Below are positions 12,707 to 13,713 of a stretch of 13,713 nt of DNA, in pieces. The notes below the pieces were generated by a model. The model was given only the letters and a program-made list of their open reading frames with translations, did not search any database and was not told where the DNA came from. Made by a program: the position numbers and the translations under genes. Source of the DNA: Bdellovibrionales bacterium (GTDB lineage Bacteria > Bdellovibrionota > Bdellovibrionia > Bdellovibrionales > UBA1609); NCBI GenBank assembly GCA_020435025.1, contig JAGRAG010000253.1, forward strand, positions 1 to 13,713, in the 5' to 3' direction. Numbering within the stretch: the first letter of the stretch is position 1; each line of letters opens with the position of its first letter.

Positions 12707-13713
12707 TTATCGATAGTCGTGGAGATAATCGATCACTTCTGGAACCCATGGTTCATATTCAGATGATTCGGCCTCCCCATCCTCAGAACAGTTCAGACAA
12801 ACTGGTTCAATGGAAGGAGTGAAGTGGCTGGACACCAAGAGGTTTTTTTGAAGGTCCTCGAGAAGGGATTCTAAGGATTCTTTGCCAATGACCCTTCGCC
12901 GAATCATATCGTCTAAATGGTTGCTTAACTCATCTTTCGAAAATCCAAAGTTTTCTTGAAGATCATGTCCAACCCTAACAACACCCTCACGCTCTAAATG
13001 CCCGCTCTGAAAGAGATCCAATGCCGTTTGAAAACTATTGTAAGTCGGCACAGTGCGCCGACCGAACTTGAGGTAATACTCCGAGTCCGTATCAATAGCG
13101 AGATTAATATAAATTTTTGAAACCGGATCTTGAATAGGTACCTTTCGCAAAAGATCAATGATGGTGTTCATCTGACTACCGACAACACGAAAAGATTTTA
13201 AAATCCTCTTAATTTCTTCTTCACTAAGGCGACGAGAACAAAAATCCGAATACAAAGAATAAATAATGGCATCAGATTCACTGTCATCTCCAAAAAGAAT
13301 CTGCTTTACTTCATTGCCTAAAAGAATTCGCAACTGTAACAACGCTTGTAACTTGAACCCAACCTGTTGGGTCAATCTCCACATACGTTTTGGATGAACA
13401 TTTTGCAAATTATCCTTACAAAAAATTCCGAAGGGTTTGACTCCGTCAATCGTCAGCTTTTCTAAAATCTTTTTTTCTAGCTGCGGAGGAGATGCCGTAA
13501 TAAAAAAAAGCGGCAGGTTGTCCCCGTACTTGGTTTCCCAGCTTCTCTTAAGAGCACGTACAAGTGATGCCGTTCCTGGAACATTTTTTTTCTGAAAAGC
13601 CTTCTCAATTGCTGTATTGACCAAACCTTTAAGGGAATCAATGGTCGTATCAAGATACGTTTTATCCAAGTCAAAAACGAATACTTCTTTATTTTTCTTA
13701 CAGTTATCTAAAG
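12707..13713 (-). CDS. HAD-superfamily phosphatase-like protein, App1/DUF2183-like (5' end beyond window)
   Basis: The frame is open from the right edge (first full codon 13711) to a TAA at 12707: 334 residues visible, with the true start outside. A TTG at 13669 is in frame but would cut through the nucleophile motif, so it is not the start. HAD motif I is VFVFDLDKTYLDT (nucleophile Asp14 and acid/base Asp16 of the visible part). Motif II is FFITASPP (Thr/Ser). A motif IV-like FGDDSESDAIIY gives the Mg-binding acids. The arrangement resembles the phosphatidate-phosphatase App1 family (family knowledge), but the substrate is unknown. The remaining ~170 residues are mostly helical and end in an acidic tail with CLNC, a possible metal or redox pair. 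The next gene on this strand is the secreted protein at 11753-12325. Cytoplasmic location is probable. Confidence 0.8.
   Translation of the reverse strand, partial: LDNCKKNKEVFVFDLDKTYLDTTIDSLKGLVNTAIEKAFQKKNVPGTASLVRALKRSWETKYGDNLPLFFITASPPQLEKKILEKLTIDGVKPFGIFCKDNLQNVHPKRMWRLTQQVGFKLQALLQLRILLGNEVKQILFGDDSESDAIIYSLYSDFCSRRLSEEEIKRILKSFRVVGSQMNTIIDLLRKVPIQDPVSKIYINLAIDTDSEYYLKFGRRTVPTYNSFQTALDLFQSGHLEREGVVRVGHDLQENFGFSKDELSNHLDDMIRRRVIGKESLESLLEDLQKNLLVSSHFTPSIEPVCLNCSEDGEAESSEYEPWVPEVIDYLHDYR

Overview
The window looks like chromosomal DNA of a Gram-negative, predatory-type or related delta-like bacterium, most likely Bdellovibrionota/Oligoflexia. This is an inference, made with moderate confidence. 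It rests on moderate-to-low GC, many lipoprotein or exported proteins of unknown function, an AgmX/PglI-type C-terminal domain, a GLUG/DUF1554 lipoprotein of a kind known from Leptospira and delta-like bacteria, and the housekeeping set tmk-holB-tatD-gap-pgk-tpiA with secG close by. No phage, IS transposase, tRNA, rRNA or CRISPR array was seen.

Layout. (1) 1-679, minus: the 5' part of an exported, extremely charged repeat protein that runs off the left edge; its coding DNA is made of in-frame 24-bp and 39-bp tandem repeats. (2) 836-3483, plus: two predicted lipoproteins, one small and unrecognised, one large with Calx-beta-like, GLUG and DUF1554 parts. (3) 3521-8943, minus: a tightly packed run tmk > holB > tatD > gap > pgk > tpiA. 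Its junctions are overlapping or only 2-13 bp apart, so it is very likely one transcription unit joining DNA precursor synthesis and replication (tmk, holB, tatD) to three consecutive glycolytic enzymes. (4) 8944-9309: an intergenic region holding a 183-bp inverted-repeat element with 46-bp arms. (5) 9310-11706, plus: a receiver-GAF regulatory protein, secG (with its own good promoter) and a FecR-like/AgmX membrane protein whose true start seems to be an AUU codon or a -1 frameshift rather than the first ATG; a terminator follows. (6) 11753-13713, minus: a small secreted protein of unknown family with a TTG start, a 381-bp gap, and a HAD-type phosphatase-like gene whose 5' end lies beyond the right edge.

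The most interesting observations are the non-canonical start (or dnaX-like A AAA AAG slippery site) after secG, the long hairpin element upstream of tmk, the nested tandem repeats in the charged exported protein, and a GAPDH lacking the usual NAD-selecting aspartate. I see no convincing multi-gene novel system; the candidates are single-locus features.
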